From Merdivicinus sp050943495 (GTDB lineage: Bacteria; Bacillota; Clostridia; Oscillospirales; Ruminococcaceae), in contig JBMNPH010000004.1 of assembly GCA_050943495.1 (NCBI GenBank), positions 124,001 through 188,000 of the forward strand: DNA of 64,000 nucleotides, given 5' to 3'. The notes under the pieces are model-generated. The model was not told the DNA's origin and searched no databases. It was given only the letters and a program-made list of their open reading frames with translations. Position 1 is the first letter of the stretch. Each line of letters begins with the position of its first letter. The position numbers and the translations under genes are program-made. Shown here one piece after another: positions 25,333 to 34,433 of the stretch.

Positions 25333-27183
25333 ATGTCAAATTTACGGGAAAAACTGGAACCGCTGCTGCTCAAAGTGCAGAAACCGGCACGATATGTAGG
25401 CGGCGAATATAACAGCGTGGTCAAGGACCGGACAAAGGTGAAAACCCGTCTGGCGCTCTGCTTTCCCGATAACTATGAAATCGGGATGTCCCATTTGGGA
25501 CTGAAAATCCTGTATTCTCTCATCAATGCACGGGAGGATTGCTGGGCAGAACGGGTATATGCACCGTGGATGGATATGGAAGCGCTGATGCGCGAGAATG
25601 GAATTCCACTTTATGGTCTGGAAAGCTTCGATCCGCTGACGGACTTTGATTTTCTGGGATTCTCGCTCCAGTATGAACTTTCCTATACCAATATTTTGAA
25701 TATGCTGGATCTGGGCGGGGTCAACCCGCTGGCAGCGGAACGGGGCAATGATGATCCCATCGTCTGGATGGGCGGTCCCTGCGCCATGAATGTGGAACCT
25801 CTCTGCGATTTTGCGGACTTGGTGCAGCTGGGAGAAGGCGAGGAAATCATGCTCGAAATGATCGACCTCTATCAGCAGCATAAGGCTTCCGGAAAGTGGG
25901 ATAAGCAGGCATTTCTGCGCGCTGCAGCGCAGATTCCCGGGATGTATGTCCCATCCCTCTATGATGTTTCCTACAATCCGGACGGAACCGTTGCATCTGT
26001 GACCCCCAAAGATGGCGCCCCCGCAAAAATCACCAAGCGGATCTGCAAGGAGATGGACAAGGCGTTCTATCCTGAGACTTTTGTTGTGCCCTATACCGAA
26101 GTAGTTCATGACCGTGCCGTTTTAGAGGTCATGCGCGGTTGTATCCGCGGCTGCCGGTTCTGTCAGGCTGGATTTATTTACCGTCCTATCCGTGCCAAGT
26201 CTCCAGATGTCCTCTGTTCGCAGGGCAAGAGCCTCTGTGAAACCACCGGCTACGAAGAAATGTCGCTCGCATCCCTTTCCACCTCCGATCATCCGCAGGT
26301 GGAGGAAATGCTCGATAAAATTATTGACTACACCCTCGACCAGAAGATCAATCTGTCTCTGCCGTCGCTGCGTGTGGACAATTTCTCCAAGGAACTCCTT
26401 GACAAGGTCAACAAAGTCCGCAAAACCGGCCTGACCTTTGCACCGGAAGCTGGCACCCAGCGTCTTCGGGATGTGATCAATAAGGGTGTCACCGAGGAAG
26501 AAATCATGCGCACTTCCCGGATTGCGTTTGAGGGTGGCTACACCAGCGTTAAACTTTATTTCATGATGGGACTGCCCACCGAAACCGAGGAGGATTTGCG
26601 GGGTATCACTCAGCTGGGGCAGAAAATTGTCGACTTGTATTATTCACTGCCCACCAAACCCAAGGGAAAAGGCGTCAATGTCACGATTTCCGTTTCGACC
26701 TTTGTTCCCAAACCCTTTACGCCGTTCCAGTGGTGCGCGCAGGATTCCTACGATACCATTGTGGAGAAACATGATTTTCTGCGCCATAGCCTGACGACCC
26801 GGAAAATTTCGCTGAACTACCACGAAGTGAAAACTTCGGTGCTGGAGGGTGTTTTGGCACGCGGCGACCGCCGATTGGGAAAAGTAATTTATACAGCTTG
26901 GAAAAAAGGATGTAAATTCGACAGCTGGGAGGAATTTTTCGACTTTGAGAAGTGGAAAGAGGCAATGGAGGAAAACGGCCTGACGATGGAATTTTATGCC
27001 AATCGGGAACGTTCCCCCGAGGAAATTCTTCCCTGGGATCACATTGATGTAGGTGTAACAAAATCCTTCTTCCTGCGGGAGTACGAGAAGGCAAAACGGG
27101 CGGAAATTACGCCGAACTGTAAAGAAAACTGCGCCGGATGCGGCGCCAACAAGCTCATCGGAGGAGGTCGCTGCATTGGATAA
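25333..27183 (+). CDS. TIGR03960-family B12-binding-domain radical SAM protein
   Basis: A 616-residue protein: an N-terminal B12-binding-like Rossmann domain (about residues 30-190, FPDNYEIGMSHLGLKILYS) and a radical-SAM barrel with the cluster motif CIRGCRFCQ (near residue 270), plus a C-terminal CKENCAGCG motif. No histidine of the canonical DxHxxG cobalamin loop is evident, so cobalamin binding is not certain. The function of the family is unknown. The gene typically sits beside a DUF2344 gene, as here, with an 8-base overlap. GAGG precedes the ATG at 25333, preferred to an ATG 21 bases earlier. Confidence 0.92.
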   Translation: MSNLREKLEPLLLKVQKPARYVGGEYNSVVKDRTKVKTRLALCFPDNYEIGMSHLGLKILYSLINAREDCWAERVYAPWMDMEALMRENGIPLYGLESFDPLTDFDFLGFSLQYELSYTNILNMLDLGGVNPLAAERGNDDPIVWMGGPCAMNVEPLCDFADLVQLGEGEEIMLEMIDLYQQHKASGKWDKQAFLRAAAQIPGMYVPSLYDVSYNPDGTVASVTPKDGAPAKITKRICKEMDKAFYPETFVVPYTEVVHDRAVLEVMRGCIRGCRFCQAGFIYRPIRAKSPDVLCSQGKSLCETTGYEEMSLASLSTSDHPQVEEMLDKIIDYTLDQKINLSLPSLRVDNFSKELLDKVNKVRKTGLTFAPEAGTQRLRDVINKGVTEEEIMRTSRIAFEGGYTSVKLYFMMGLPTETEEDLRGITQLGQKIVDLYYSLPTKPKGKGVNVTISVSTFVPKPFTPFQWCAQDSYDTIVEKHDFLRHSLTTRKISLNYHEVKTSVLEGVLARGDRRLGKVIYTAWKKGCKFDSWEEFFDFEKWKEAMEENGLTMEFYANRERSPEEILPWDHIDVGVTKSFFLREYEKAKRAEITPNCKENCAGCGANKLIGGGRCIG

Positions 27184-27874
27184 TCCGAAAATCATCGTGG
27201 TGGAGGGAACTCCCGTTTATGACATCCGGGCATTTTACCGGAAGGAAGGACGAGCGAAATACATCTCCCATCTGGATTTGTATCGTACAATTCAGCGTTC
27301 CTTTCAGCGTTCCCGGTTGCCGATCTGGTTTACGCAGGGATTCAATCCGCATATTTATCTGACCTTTGCGCTGCCTATCGCATTGGGATATGAAGGGGTA
27401 GAGGAGAGTTTCGATTTCCGGCTCCGGGAGAATCTTCCCGAGGCAGAGGTACTTTCCCGTTTGAATGCCGCGCTTCCGGAAGGAATTGTCATCACACGGA
27501 TTGCTGCGCCGCAAAAAAAGGCGGAGGAGATTGAAAAAGCGGAATACACTTTGTTGTTTTCTGCAAAAAATATACAATCACGAGATCTTATGGCGAAATT
27601 TGACGCCTATCTGGCACAGGATTCTATCCTGACGCAAAAGCGTACCAAAAAGGGCCCGAAAACGATTGATTTGAAACCTTTTATTTTCTCCGCACAAACT
27701 GGCTTATCGGGCGAATCCGTTTCGCTGGAAATCACCTTGCCGGCCGGTATTTTCCAAAACATCAATCCGACTTTGCTGATAGATGCGTTTGCGGTGGAAG
27801 CCGGATTGGAATTGGAGTACCACACAATCCGAAGAAATATAATTCTATGTAAAGATGGAACACAATTTTCCTAA
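27176..27874 (+). CDS. TIGR03936/DUF2344 radical-SAM-associated protein
   Basis: A 232-residue protein with the DUF2344 start FYRKEGRAKYISHLDLYRTI, followed by WFTQGFNPHIYLTFALPIAL. It belongs with the TIGR03960 radical-SAM protein, either as a separate partner or as a fusion in other genomes. The start is TTG at 27176 inside the end of the preceding gene, with GGAGG 8 bases upstream, so the two are translationally coupled. In many Firmicutes ribonuclease G and rplU follow; they are absent here. The biochemical role is unknown. Confidence 0.9.
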   Translation: MDNPKIIVVEGTPVYDIRAFYRKEGRAKYISHLDLYRTIQRSFQRSRLPIWFTQGFNPHIYLTFALPIALGYEGVEESFDFRLRENLPEAEVLSRLNAALPEGIVITRIAAPQKKAEEIEKAEYTLLFSAKNIQSRDLMAKFDAYLAQDSILTQKRTKKGPKTIDLKPFIFSAQTGLSGESVSLEITLPAGIFQNINPTLLIDAFAVEAGLELEYHTIRRNIILCKDGTQFS

Positions 27875-27991
27875 AATTGTCTCGTCGTAAGCATTCTTAA
27901 TCAAATGCTGAAAAATTAATTCTGAGAAACTCAAAGTTGATATATCGCGAGATAACTAAATTTATCCTTATAAGGCAGGAGTGATATAACT

Positions 27992-28672
27992 ATGAATTCG
28001 TCAGATATGGAGTTGGCATGGGAATATTTTCCTTATTTATTAATTAATGATCGGGAACCTTTTTTACCAGAAGCGATTGGAGTGCACATTTATCGCAGTA
28101 CAGAGAAATCCCGTTCTTTCCGTCGGGAAATCCGAGTAGAGGGAACAACGGCATTTGTAATCGAATATGCTGTATTTTTTACTTATGATATTGAGCATCT
28201 CTATGATCTGGAACATATTTGGATTTATGTAGGAAAAGATGGACAGGTATTAGAGTGTGAAAGCAGTTTCCATGGGAAATTTGTAAAGGGGCTGAAGCCG
28301 GATCGATCGAATTTAATTGACCAGCGAGTAATTTTGTTCTGTCAGCCTGGTAAACATGCCTTTTCTGCTTATCGTGAATTGTTGGAATTGGATCCAGGCG
28401 GGTATATGCGAGTGCCCATGTCGCCGGATGCAGTGAATGGGTTGCTTATTACGGGAATTTTAGAAGGCCGGATGGAATGCAATGATGCGGTTAATGCTAT
28501 GGTGAATCGACAACTTGCAAGAATGAAGTTTACCCCATCAGCAACGTTCCATTCTTATCTTTGTCAGCCGGATATTTTTATGACTTGGGATTTATTGAAC
28601 GAAAAGATCCCCGTACTGATTCAAGCAGAGTTAGATCGGTTGAATGCAATGGAGAATCCATCCAATAAGTAG
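27992..28672 (+). CDS. Hypothetical protein
   Basis: A 226-residue soluble protein without a signal peptide or membrane helix. Notable stretches are AWEYFPYLLINDREPFLPEA, IEHLYDLEHIWIYVGKDGQV, ESSFHGKF and CQPGKHAFSAY, which look like conserved blocks of an enzyme or binding domain. The paired EHIW and SFHGKF blocks loosely recall Vps62/DUF946-like proteins, but I cannot assign it. GGAG lies 11 bases before the ATG. It has its own terminator at 28695-28734 and is separated from both neighbours. Confidence 0.75.
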   Translation: MNSSDMELAWEYFPYLLINDREPFLPEAIGVHIYRSTEKSRSFRREIRVEGTTAFVIEYAVFFTYDIEHLYDLEHIWIYVGKDGQVLECESSFHGKFVKGLKPDRSNLIDQRVILFCQPGKHAFSAYRELLELDPGGYMRVPMSPDAVNGLLITGILEGRMECNDAVNAMVNRQLARMKFTPSATFHSYLCQPDIFMTWDLLNEKIPVLIQAELDRLNAMENPSNK

Positions 28673-28694
28673 TAAAATCATTTTATAATAAGAA

Positions 28695-28734
28695 AAGTCC
28701 TGTCAAAATCTTTTGGATATGACAGGATTTTTTA
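28695..28734 (+). terminator. Rho-independent terminator
   Basis: TCCTGTCA (28698-28705) pairs with TGACAGGA (28720-28727), followed by TTTTTTA. The following 28735-28926 is AT-rich with repeated TTTACA/TTACA words but no recognised gene or riboswitch. Confidence 0.9.
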
Positions 28735-28940
28735 TTTTTAGAAATACTGGTGTAATTTAATTATCTGCTTTTATAGTAAGATGATCTCTGTAGTTTGAAA
28801 AAGAAGATTTAAAAGCCTTTATAACAACACATACGAAAATTTAATTACATTTTACACGAGAATGCTAGGTGAATTTACATAGATGCTGTTAAAATAAGAT
28901 TGTAAAGATTACACGGTGTTGATTATGGAGGTATGATGTC

Positions 28941-29780
28941 ATGTATGCATCACAAAAACAAACGGCGACTCAATCACAAAAACTGATGGTATTCGTTCTA
29001 TCGATGTCCCTGTATGGTCTGGCCACACTTTTTACAGAGCTAATTCCAAAATTCCAGGTTGGTCTTGTAGAATTTTCAGTGGAGTATTTTCTATTTATTC
29101 CTCTAACACTTGCCATGTTGTTTGATCCTTTGTCTGCCGCATTAGGTGCAGCTACCGGCGAACTGATATTCAGTGAAATCATGCTCGGACAGTTTGGCGG
29201 CCTGGGTGAATTAGAAAAATTTCTCACGGTTACGATCGGAGTCTATATCGCAGGACGGCTGGTTCGCAATCCGGAAAATCGTGTCATGGTAGGTGTTGCT
29301 GCGCTGACTGGAACTGGTGCACAACTTTTAATGGGAACTATCGTGGACATTTTAAAAGTGCAGTTTGCGGTAGAAGATTTTGAGGCCGTTGCAGGACTTC
29401 CGGAAAGTGTTTATGCCACAGAAGGCTTTGCATTCCTCAATGACTTCCTATTCTCTGGAATTTTGTTCTGCCTTCTGCCTACCTTGTATCTGGTTCCAAA
29501 AATGTATGGAAAGATTGAACCTTTGTTGGGAATGCAGCCTCGTACCCCGGAAACTGGATTGGGACAGATTCGAATTAAAACCGTAGTAGGATGCTTGATC
29601 GCTTTTGCATGTGCGATTGTAGCAGAACTTCTGGCTTCTAGCGGCATGGAATTGATCGATTGGGAAGCTAGCTGGGCGGAAAGCGGAACTGCCTTTGCTG
29701 TTGGAATGATTGTAGCAGCTGTTGTCGCAATCGTAGCCCTGCTGATTGTCAAAAAGAAACATTCCACTAAGGCGGCATAA
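28941..29780 (+). CDS. ECF transporter substrate-binding (S) component, unknown substrate
   Basis: A 279-residue membrane protein with seven to eight hydrophobic segments. The first 200 residues have the S-component layout (short cytosolic N-terminus, KFQVGLVEFSVEYFLFIPLT, DPLSAALGAATGELIFSE). Immediately downstream are the fused ATPases and the T component, which makes a dedicated ECF module likely. The substrate is not evident. There is no riboswitch in the leader and no biosynthetic gene beside it. The C-terminus adds one more helix and a KKKH tail. GGAGG lies 9 bases before the ATG. Confidence 0.75.
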   Translation: MYASQKQTATQSQKLMVFVLSMSLYGLATLFTELIPKFQVGLVEFSVEYFLFIPLTLAMLFDPLSAALGAATGELIFSEIMLGQFGGLGELEKFLTVTIGVYIAGRLVRNPENRVMVGVAALTGTGAQLLMGTIVDILKVQFAVEDFEAVAGLPESVYATEGFAFLNDFLFSGILFCLLPTLYLVPKMYGKIEPLLGMQPRTPETGLGQIRIKTVVGCLIAFACAIVAELLASSGMELIDWEASWAESGTAFAVGMIVAAVVAIVALLIVKKKHSTKAA

Positions 29781-29784
29781 AATT

Positions 29785-31482
29785 ATGAATATCATCGAGA
29801 TTGAAAATTTGACCTATACTTATCCTGGGGCCAAAAGTCCTACACTGGATCAAATCAGTCTTGAGATCGAGCAGGGTGATTTCCTTGCTATTGTTGGAAA
29901 CAACGGCTGTGGAAAATCAACATTATGCAAGGTTTTGAATGGATTGATTCCACACTTTATTTCAGGGACCATGACCGGACAGGTGCTGGTAGCAGGAGAA
30001 AATACCCTGGAAACGGATGTAGGCGCTCTAGCACAGAAAGTAGGGTATGTCTACCAAGATTTTGAAAATCAGATTGTACGGCCTACTGTTCTGGATGATG
30101 CTTCTTATGCTTGCTTAAATTATGGAATGTCGAATTATTTGGAAAAAGGGCGGGAAGCATTGTACCGATGCGGCCTTCAGGGACGAGAAAACGATTATAT
30201 TTGGCAGCTTTCTGGAGGACAGACTCATTTGTTGGCTTTGGCCGGCGCTGTTGCTTTGGGACCGGAAGTCCTAATTCTGGATGAGCCTATAGCCCAATTG
30301 GATCCAATGCATGCAGATCGGATTTACGAAATTTTGCGAGAGCTGAATGAGCATTATGGTAAAACCATTCTTGTCATTGAGCATCATACCGAATATATTG
30401 CCGATTACTGTAAACATGTTCTTTTGTTGAAAGACGGAAAGGCAGTTTGGAAACTTCCTACCGCAGAGGCACTGTCCAGAGTAGAGGAATTGCAGGAAAG
30501 TAATATTTTTCCTCCTCAAGTCACTATGGCTGGGTATCGTCTTCGTCAGAAAGGATCGATTTTGAATGAAGAGCTGCTTCCTACCACTGTGGAGGATGGG
30601 AAGCATGCTTTCCGGAATTTGCACTATAAAGGCCTTTCTACTGCTAAAATAGTGGAAAAATCGAAAGAATCCGTAGTGAGATTCCAGAATGTGGGCGTAT
30701 CGTATCGATCGGTTAAGGGAGAACCCCGTACAATTTTTCAAGATCTCAATCTAAGCTTGCATAAAGGGGAAAAGATTGCACTAATCGGTTCTAACGGAGC
30801 AGGAAAATCCACATTAATGAAGATGATGGTAGGCCTTCTAAAGCCTTCTGCCGGCTCTATTGAATTGAATGGTCAAATTTTGAAGGATGTGAAGCCAGAA
30901 GATCTTTCCCAGCAAATTTCATTGGTCTACCAGAATCCGGAGGATATGTTTATCAAAGATTCCATCCGGGGAGATATTTCCTATGCCATGCAAGTTCGAA
31001 ACGTGGAGGACTGGAAAGAAAAAACAGAAAAACTCCTCTCCAGATTCCGATTGATGGAACTTCAAAACCGAGATGGTCGTCTATTATCAGGTGGACAGAT
31101 GCGGCGTGCTAGTCTGGCAATTGGCGTAGCCCTGAATCCCGGAATTTTGCTTTTGGATGAACCAACTGCTAATTTGGATATCGCTACCCGCAAAGAAATT
31201 ATGCGCACGTTATGGGATATGAAGGAGATCACCGAAACTGTTATGATTGCAACCCATGATATGCAGCTAGTCTGCGAATGGGCAGAACGTATCATTGTGT
31301 TGTGTCAGGGTGAAGTGGTGGCAGATGGCAGCCGAGACGAGATTTTTGGAAATTATGATCTTACCCGAAAAGTCGGTATTCGCCCACCGGAGATTTTTGC
31401 AATGGGACAGACATTGGATCCACGGGCGTTTTGTTATACGGTGGATGAATTTTTGACTGCTTTTCAAGGAGAATCCGTATGA
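29785..31482 (+). CDS. ECF transporter ATPase, two nucleotide-binding domains fused
   Basis: A 565-residue protein with two full ABC ATPase domains. Domain 1 (residues 1-240) has GNNGCGKST, LSGGQTHL and LILDEPIAQLD. Domain 2 (about 300-545) has GSNGAGKST, LSGGQMRR and LLLDEPTANLD. Fused A-A' proteins drive ECF vitamin or metal importers. The gene starts 4 bases after the S-component stop and overlaps the T component by 4 bases. The first Walker B is followed by Pro-Ile where most have Pro-Thr, a minor variation. Confidence 0.93.
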   Translation: MNIIEIENLTYTYPGAKSPTLDQISLEIEQGDFLAIVGNNGCGKSTLCKVLNGLIPHFISGTMTGQVLVAGENTLETDVGALAQKVGYVYQDFENQIVRPTVLDDASYACLNYGMSNYLEKGREALYRCGLQGRENDYIWQLSGGQTHLLALAGAVALGPEVLILDEPIAQLDPMHADRIYEILRELNEHYGKTILVIEHHTEYIADYCKHVLLLKDGKAVWKLPTAEALSRVEELQESNIFPPQVTMAGYRLRQKGSILNEELLPTTVEDGKHAFRNLHYKGLSTAKIVEKSKESVVRFQNVGVSYRSVKGEPRTIFQDLNLSLHKGEKIALIGSNGAGKSTLMKMMVGLLKPSAGSIELNGQILKDVKPEDLSQQISLVYQNPEDMFIKDSIRGDISYAMQVRNVEDWKEKTEKLLSRFRLMELQNRDGRLLSGGQMRRASLAIGVALNPGILLLDEPTANLDIATRKEIMRTLWDMKEITETVMIATHDMQLVCEWAERIIVLCQGEVVADGSRDEIFGNYDLTRKVGIRPPEIFAMGQTLDPRAFCYTVDEFLTAFQGESV

Positions 31483-32315
31483 ATAAAATGATGAATAAAT
31501 TGTCGGAGAATGTTCTCGATAAGTTTTCCATGGATTTTCTCCGAAATCAGGTGCTAAAAAATGCTTATGGCAATGATGATACGATGATTGCGGCTTTGGA
31601 TCCTCGGATTTTGCTGGTATGGTATTTATTTTTTGGATTAGTGCCGTGGTTTATCAATGATCTGCCATTTCTGCTTGGGTGTTTTGCTCTGGTAATGGTT
31701 ACCACACTGTTGGCTAAAGTTGCGGGTCTGGTATTATTCCTATTTGCATTGGGTGTTTTTTCTCAGACTGGTTATCTGCTGGTTGTCACCTTGCTTTTTG
31801 GGGGGGATGCTTCCGCAATTGTTCCACTGTTGATTCTAACATTAAAGGTTGCTACCATTTCGCTGGCATCTGTTACTGTTTTTTCAGGCTTGGATCCGGA
31901 TCGACTTTCCAATGGCCTCATGTGGTATGGCTGTCCAGAACGGCTTTCCTTCTCGATTTCCTATGCTTACCGGATGCTCCCTATGCTGATGGAAGAATTT
32001 CAAAACGTTTTGCTGTCTTATCGTTTGCGGGGGAATCCGCCAGTCCATGAGACATTAGGAGGAAAAATTCGCTATCTGATTTATCAGGTGAAGATTATTG
32101 TCCATGCTTTTTATCCATTGATGCTTAATACAGCGAAACGTTCCCGAACAACGGTGGAAGCCCTGGAAATAAAAGGATACCGTTATGCGGCAGTAAGCAA
32201 GGAAGTCCGGAAAATGAAACTGTCCTCTCTGAAAGTTACCTATAATGATTGGATTTTTTTGGCAGTATCCTTTCTTTGGACAGCGATTTCCATATTAATT
32301 TCTACCGTAATTTGA
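31479..32315 (+). CDS. ECF transporter transmembrane (T) component
   Basis: A 278-residue membrane protein with about five membrane segments (residues 40-140 and 255-275) and the cytosolic coupling region SYAYRMLPMLMEEFQ with the RLRG motif shortly after, typical of EcfT/CbiQ. It couples ATP hydrolysis by the A proteins to tilting of the S component. AAGGAG lies 7 bases before the ATG, which overlaps the ATPase stop. Confidence 0.92.
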   Translation: MNKMMNKLSENVLDKFSMDFLRNQVLKNAYGNDDTMIAALDPRILLVWYLFFGLVPWFINDLPFLLGCFALVMVTTLLAKVAGLVLFLFALGVFSQTGYLLVVTLLFGGDASAIVPLLILTLKVATISLASVTVFSGLDPDRLSNGLMWYGCPERLSFSISYAYRMLPMLMEEFQNVLLSYRLRGNPPVHETLGGKIRYLIYQVKIIVHAFYPLMLNTAKRSRTTVEALEIKGYRYAAVSKEVRKMKLSSLKVTYNDWIFLAVSFLWTAISILISTVI

Positions 32316-32328
32316 AAGGAGCCTCATT

Positions 32329-33162
32329 TTGTATATTGATTTTCATACCCATGGAAAACTGGCAAAATATCTGCCCTTTTCCGAAGAATACACGCATTGG
32401 CTCTTTTCAGAGGCTAGACAAGCCGGATTGGATGCCCTATGCTTAACGGAACATTTCAATACATTGGGATTCGGAGAACTGTACCGCTATATTCAGCAGC
32501 ATTCAGAACGGGATGGAGATACTCTTTTATTTTCTGGCCTGCGAATTTTTCCTGGAATGGAGACGGATATTGCGGAAGGCGGACATATTCTTTCCGTTGG
32601 ACCTATGGAAGCTATTTTAGAGCTGAATCAGCGATTGGAACTCAATAAGAAAAAAGGGAATTTCCTAACTTTTGAGCAGCTTATGGATCTGTACAGCCAA
32701 TATCCTGTTTTGGTAGGTGGGGGACACCCCTTCCGAGAAGGAGGACATATTCCGGAACTTCCGCTCGAACAATTGAGTCGTCTGTCATTTTTTGATTTGA
32801 ATGGAAAAGATCTTGCAGAAAATCGTCTGAAAACAGAGGAAAGAACATATTGGTTAGGCGAACAACTGGCAAAACCCATAGTAGGCGGAAGCGATACGCA
32901 TCAGGCAATTCAATATGGATGTATCCGTACTTGCTTTGAACAGGAATGCAATACGGTTGAACAGCTTTATCAAGAAATGTTGGACGGCCGTTATCAGATT
33001 ATCATTTCAGAATTTGTATCTGCTCAGGTGAAATCTGCTGGAATGCTTAAACGTGCTCTAAAGGAAATTAATGCGTTGAATGGAGATTATGTGTCCGTGT
33101 TAATGGGCAAAGGAGAGACTCCGGCAGTTCTTTCCAAAAAGGCTAAAATGATCGTATCCTAA
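32329..33162 (+). CDS. PHP-domain metal-dependent phosphoesterase
   Basis: A 277-residue PHP-family protein. The metal ligands are in IDFHTHGK (HxH), LTEHFN, a Glu in GMETDI, GGGHPFREGGH and VGGSDTHQ. Such proteins hydrolyse phosphate esters such as histidinol phosphate or nucleotides. The start codon is TTG at 32329, with AAAGGAG 7 bases upstream and 13 bases after the T component. Co-transcription with the ECF cassette suggests it acts on the imported compound or a product of it; this is inference. Confidence 0.87.
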   Translation: MYIDFHTHGKLAKYLPFSEEYTHWLFSEARQAGLDALCLTEHFNTLGFGELYRYIQQHSERDGDTLLFSGLRIFPGMETDIAEGGHILSVGPMEAILELNQRLELNKKKGNFLTFEQLMDLYSQYPVLVGGGHPFREGGHIPELPLEQLSRLSFFDLNGKDLAENRLKTEERTYWLGEQLAKPIVGGSDTHQAIQYGCIRTCFEQECNTVEQLYQEMLDGRYQIIISEFVSAQVKSAGMLKRALKEINALNGDYVSVLMGKGETPAVLSKKAKMIVS

Positions 33163-33185
33163 AAGAATGCGGAGGATCAGTCATT

Positions 33186-34019
33186 ATGTGTATTCAATTT
33201 CCTGAAATTGCGGAAAAACTTACCGCTGCAGAGCAGTCGATTCTGGAATTTATCGAGGGGCATCGGGAAGAATTTTTATTTATGACTATCGGACAGGTTG
33301 CGGAACAACTTCATGTTTCGGATGCCACTGTTTCTCGGTTTGCAAAGCATGTTGGCTGCCGCGATTTCAAGCATTTGAAAGCGATGGTGCTGGAACAGAA
33401 TCATTTGGAAGGACCTGCAGGAAAATTGGCGAAAACCCTTTTCCGAGAAGATTCCTTTCAAGCTGCCTATTATGTCATGCAGCAACAACTCTGTCTGGAA
33501 AAAACAGCAGAACATCTAGATGCAGAGATTTTTGAGCGGGCAATTTATTGCTTGCTCAATGCCAAAAGGATTTTTCTTTTCGGAAAAAGTGCTTCTGCTT
33601 CGGTCAGTCAGCTTCTCTATTTTCGGTTGCGCCGATTGGGGCTTTCAGTTTCATTGCTTCCAACAGGTGGTTCGGAAATTGCAGAGGGATTGGCTCAAGT
33701 TCAACGTGAAGATGTGGTTGTCATCTTTTCTTTTTCTAAAATCTCCAAAGAAGCTCGTTTGATTCTCGATTATCAGAAAGAGGCAGGATTTCAAACAGTT
33801 GCCTTTACAAGCCGACTTCATGTCCCGACTGAGGAACAGGCTAGTGTAAATCTTTATGTATATCGAGGCAAAGAACAGGAATATCATTCTATGACAGCAG
33901 CAGTCGCGGTTGTAGATGCGCTTGTGGTTGCACTTTCAGAAAAATGTGGTGCGGATAGCGTAAGGTGCCTGCATAAGATTCATCAGTTAAAAAAATACTA
34001 TGCGGATAATTTATCATAA
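33186..34019 (+). CDS. RpiR/MurR-family regulator with SIS domain
   Basis: A 277-residue regulator: an N-terminal helix-turn-helix (FMTIGQVAEQLHVSDATVSR, residues 30-50) and a C-terminal SIS domain (about 125-250, IFLFGKSASASVSQLLYFRL and FSFSKISKEARLIL). SIS domains bind phosphorylated sugars. It ends the ECF-PHP gene run and probably controls it, which would point to a sugar-phosphate or related signal. No operator could be assigned. Confidence 0.92.
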   Translation: MCIQFPEIAEKLTAAEQSILEFIEGHREEFLFMTIGQVAEQLHVSDATVSRFAKHVGCRDFKHLKAMVLEQNHLEGPAGKLAKTLFREDSFQAAYYVMQQQLCLEKTAEHLDAEIFERAIYCLLNAKRIFLFGKSASASVSQLLYFRLRRLGLSVSLLPTGGSEIAEGLAQVQREDVVVIFSFSKISKEARLILDYQKEAGFQTVAFTSRLHVPTEEQASVNLYVYRGKEQEYHSMTAAVAVVDALVVALSEKCGADSVRCLHKIHQLKKYYADNLS

Positions 34020-34055
34020 TATGAAAGATATTGCTAAAGTGGTGCAAAATAATGC

Positions 34056-34084
34056 TAGACACCGTTCCTATTATATGCTATACT
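34056..34084 (+). promoter_or_regulatory. Sigma-A promoter of the corrinoid operon
   Basis: TAGACA (34056-34061), 17 bases, TATACT (34079-34084), placing the transcript start just before the riboswitch. Confidence 0.85.
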
Positions 34085-34094
34085 ATGTTCAAAT

Positions 34095-34275
34095 TGAATC
34101 GATAATGGCGGTGTGGAGATCCGTTTTGGATAGCCAAGAATAGGGAATCAGGTGAGAATCCTGAGCAGACCTGCTACCGTATTAGGGGAGTTTGCTTTCG
34201 ATATGCCACTGACAGTTTGTTGGGAAGGTGAAGGACAAGCGAAGATCCTTAAGTCGGGAGACCTGCCGCAACCGG
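34095..34275 (+). promoter_or_regulatory. Cobalamin (AdoCbl-type) riboswitch
   Basis: Conserved blocks in order: GGGAATCAGGTGAGAATCC (from 34143), GCAGACCTGCTACCGT, GCCACTG (34205-34211), GGGAAGGTGAAGGACAAGC (from 34222) and the B12 box AGTCGGGAGACCTGCC (34252-34267). Downstream, ATATAACT (34288-34295) can pair with AGTTATAT (34309-34316), and a terminator follows at 34348-34382. This fits transcriptional shut-off of corrinoid uptake when cobalamin is plentiful. Confidence 0.96.
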
Positions 34276-34347
34276 TTTTTCCGGATAATATAACTTGACA
34301 GAGTTAAGAGTTATATGGCTTTACAGTATTATGAAAAGCTTATTTAC

Positions 34348-34382
34348 GCGGATACCGTCCTTTTACGGTATTCGCGATTTTT
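34348..34382 (+). terminator. Riboswitch-controlled terminator
   Basis: GCGGATACCGT (34348-34358) pairs with ACGGTATTCGC (34365-34375), one G-T pair, followed by GATTTTTTG. It lies between the cobalamin aptamer and the binding-protein gene. Confidence 0.9.
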
Positions 34383-34433
34383 GATGCGCCATTATTTGGA
34401 TCAATTGAACACTTAGAAAGAAGGCGTATCTTT

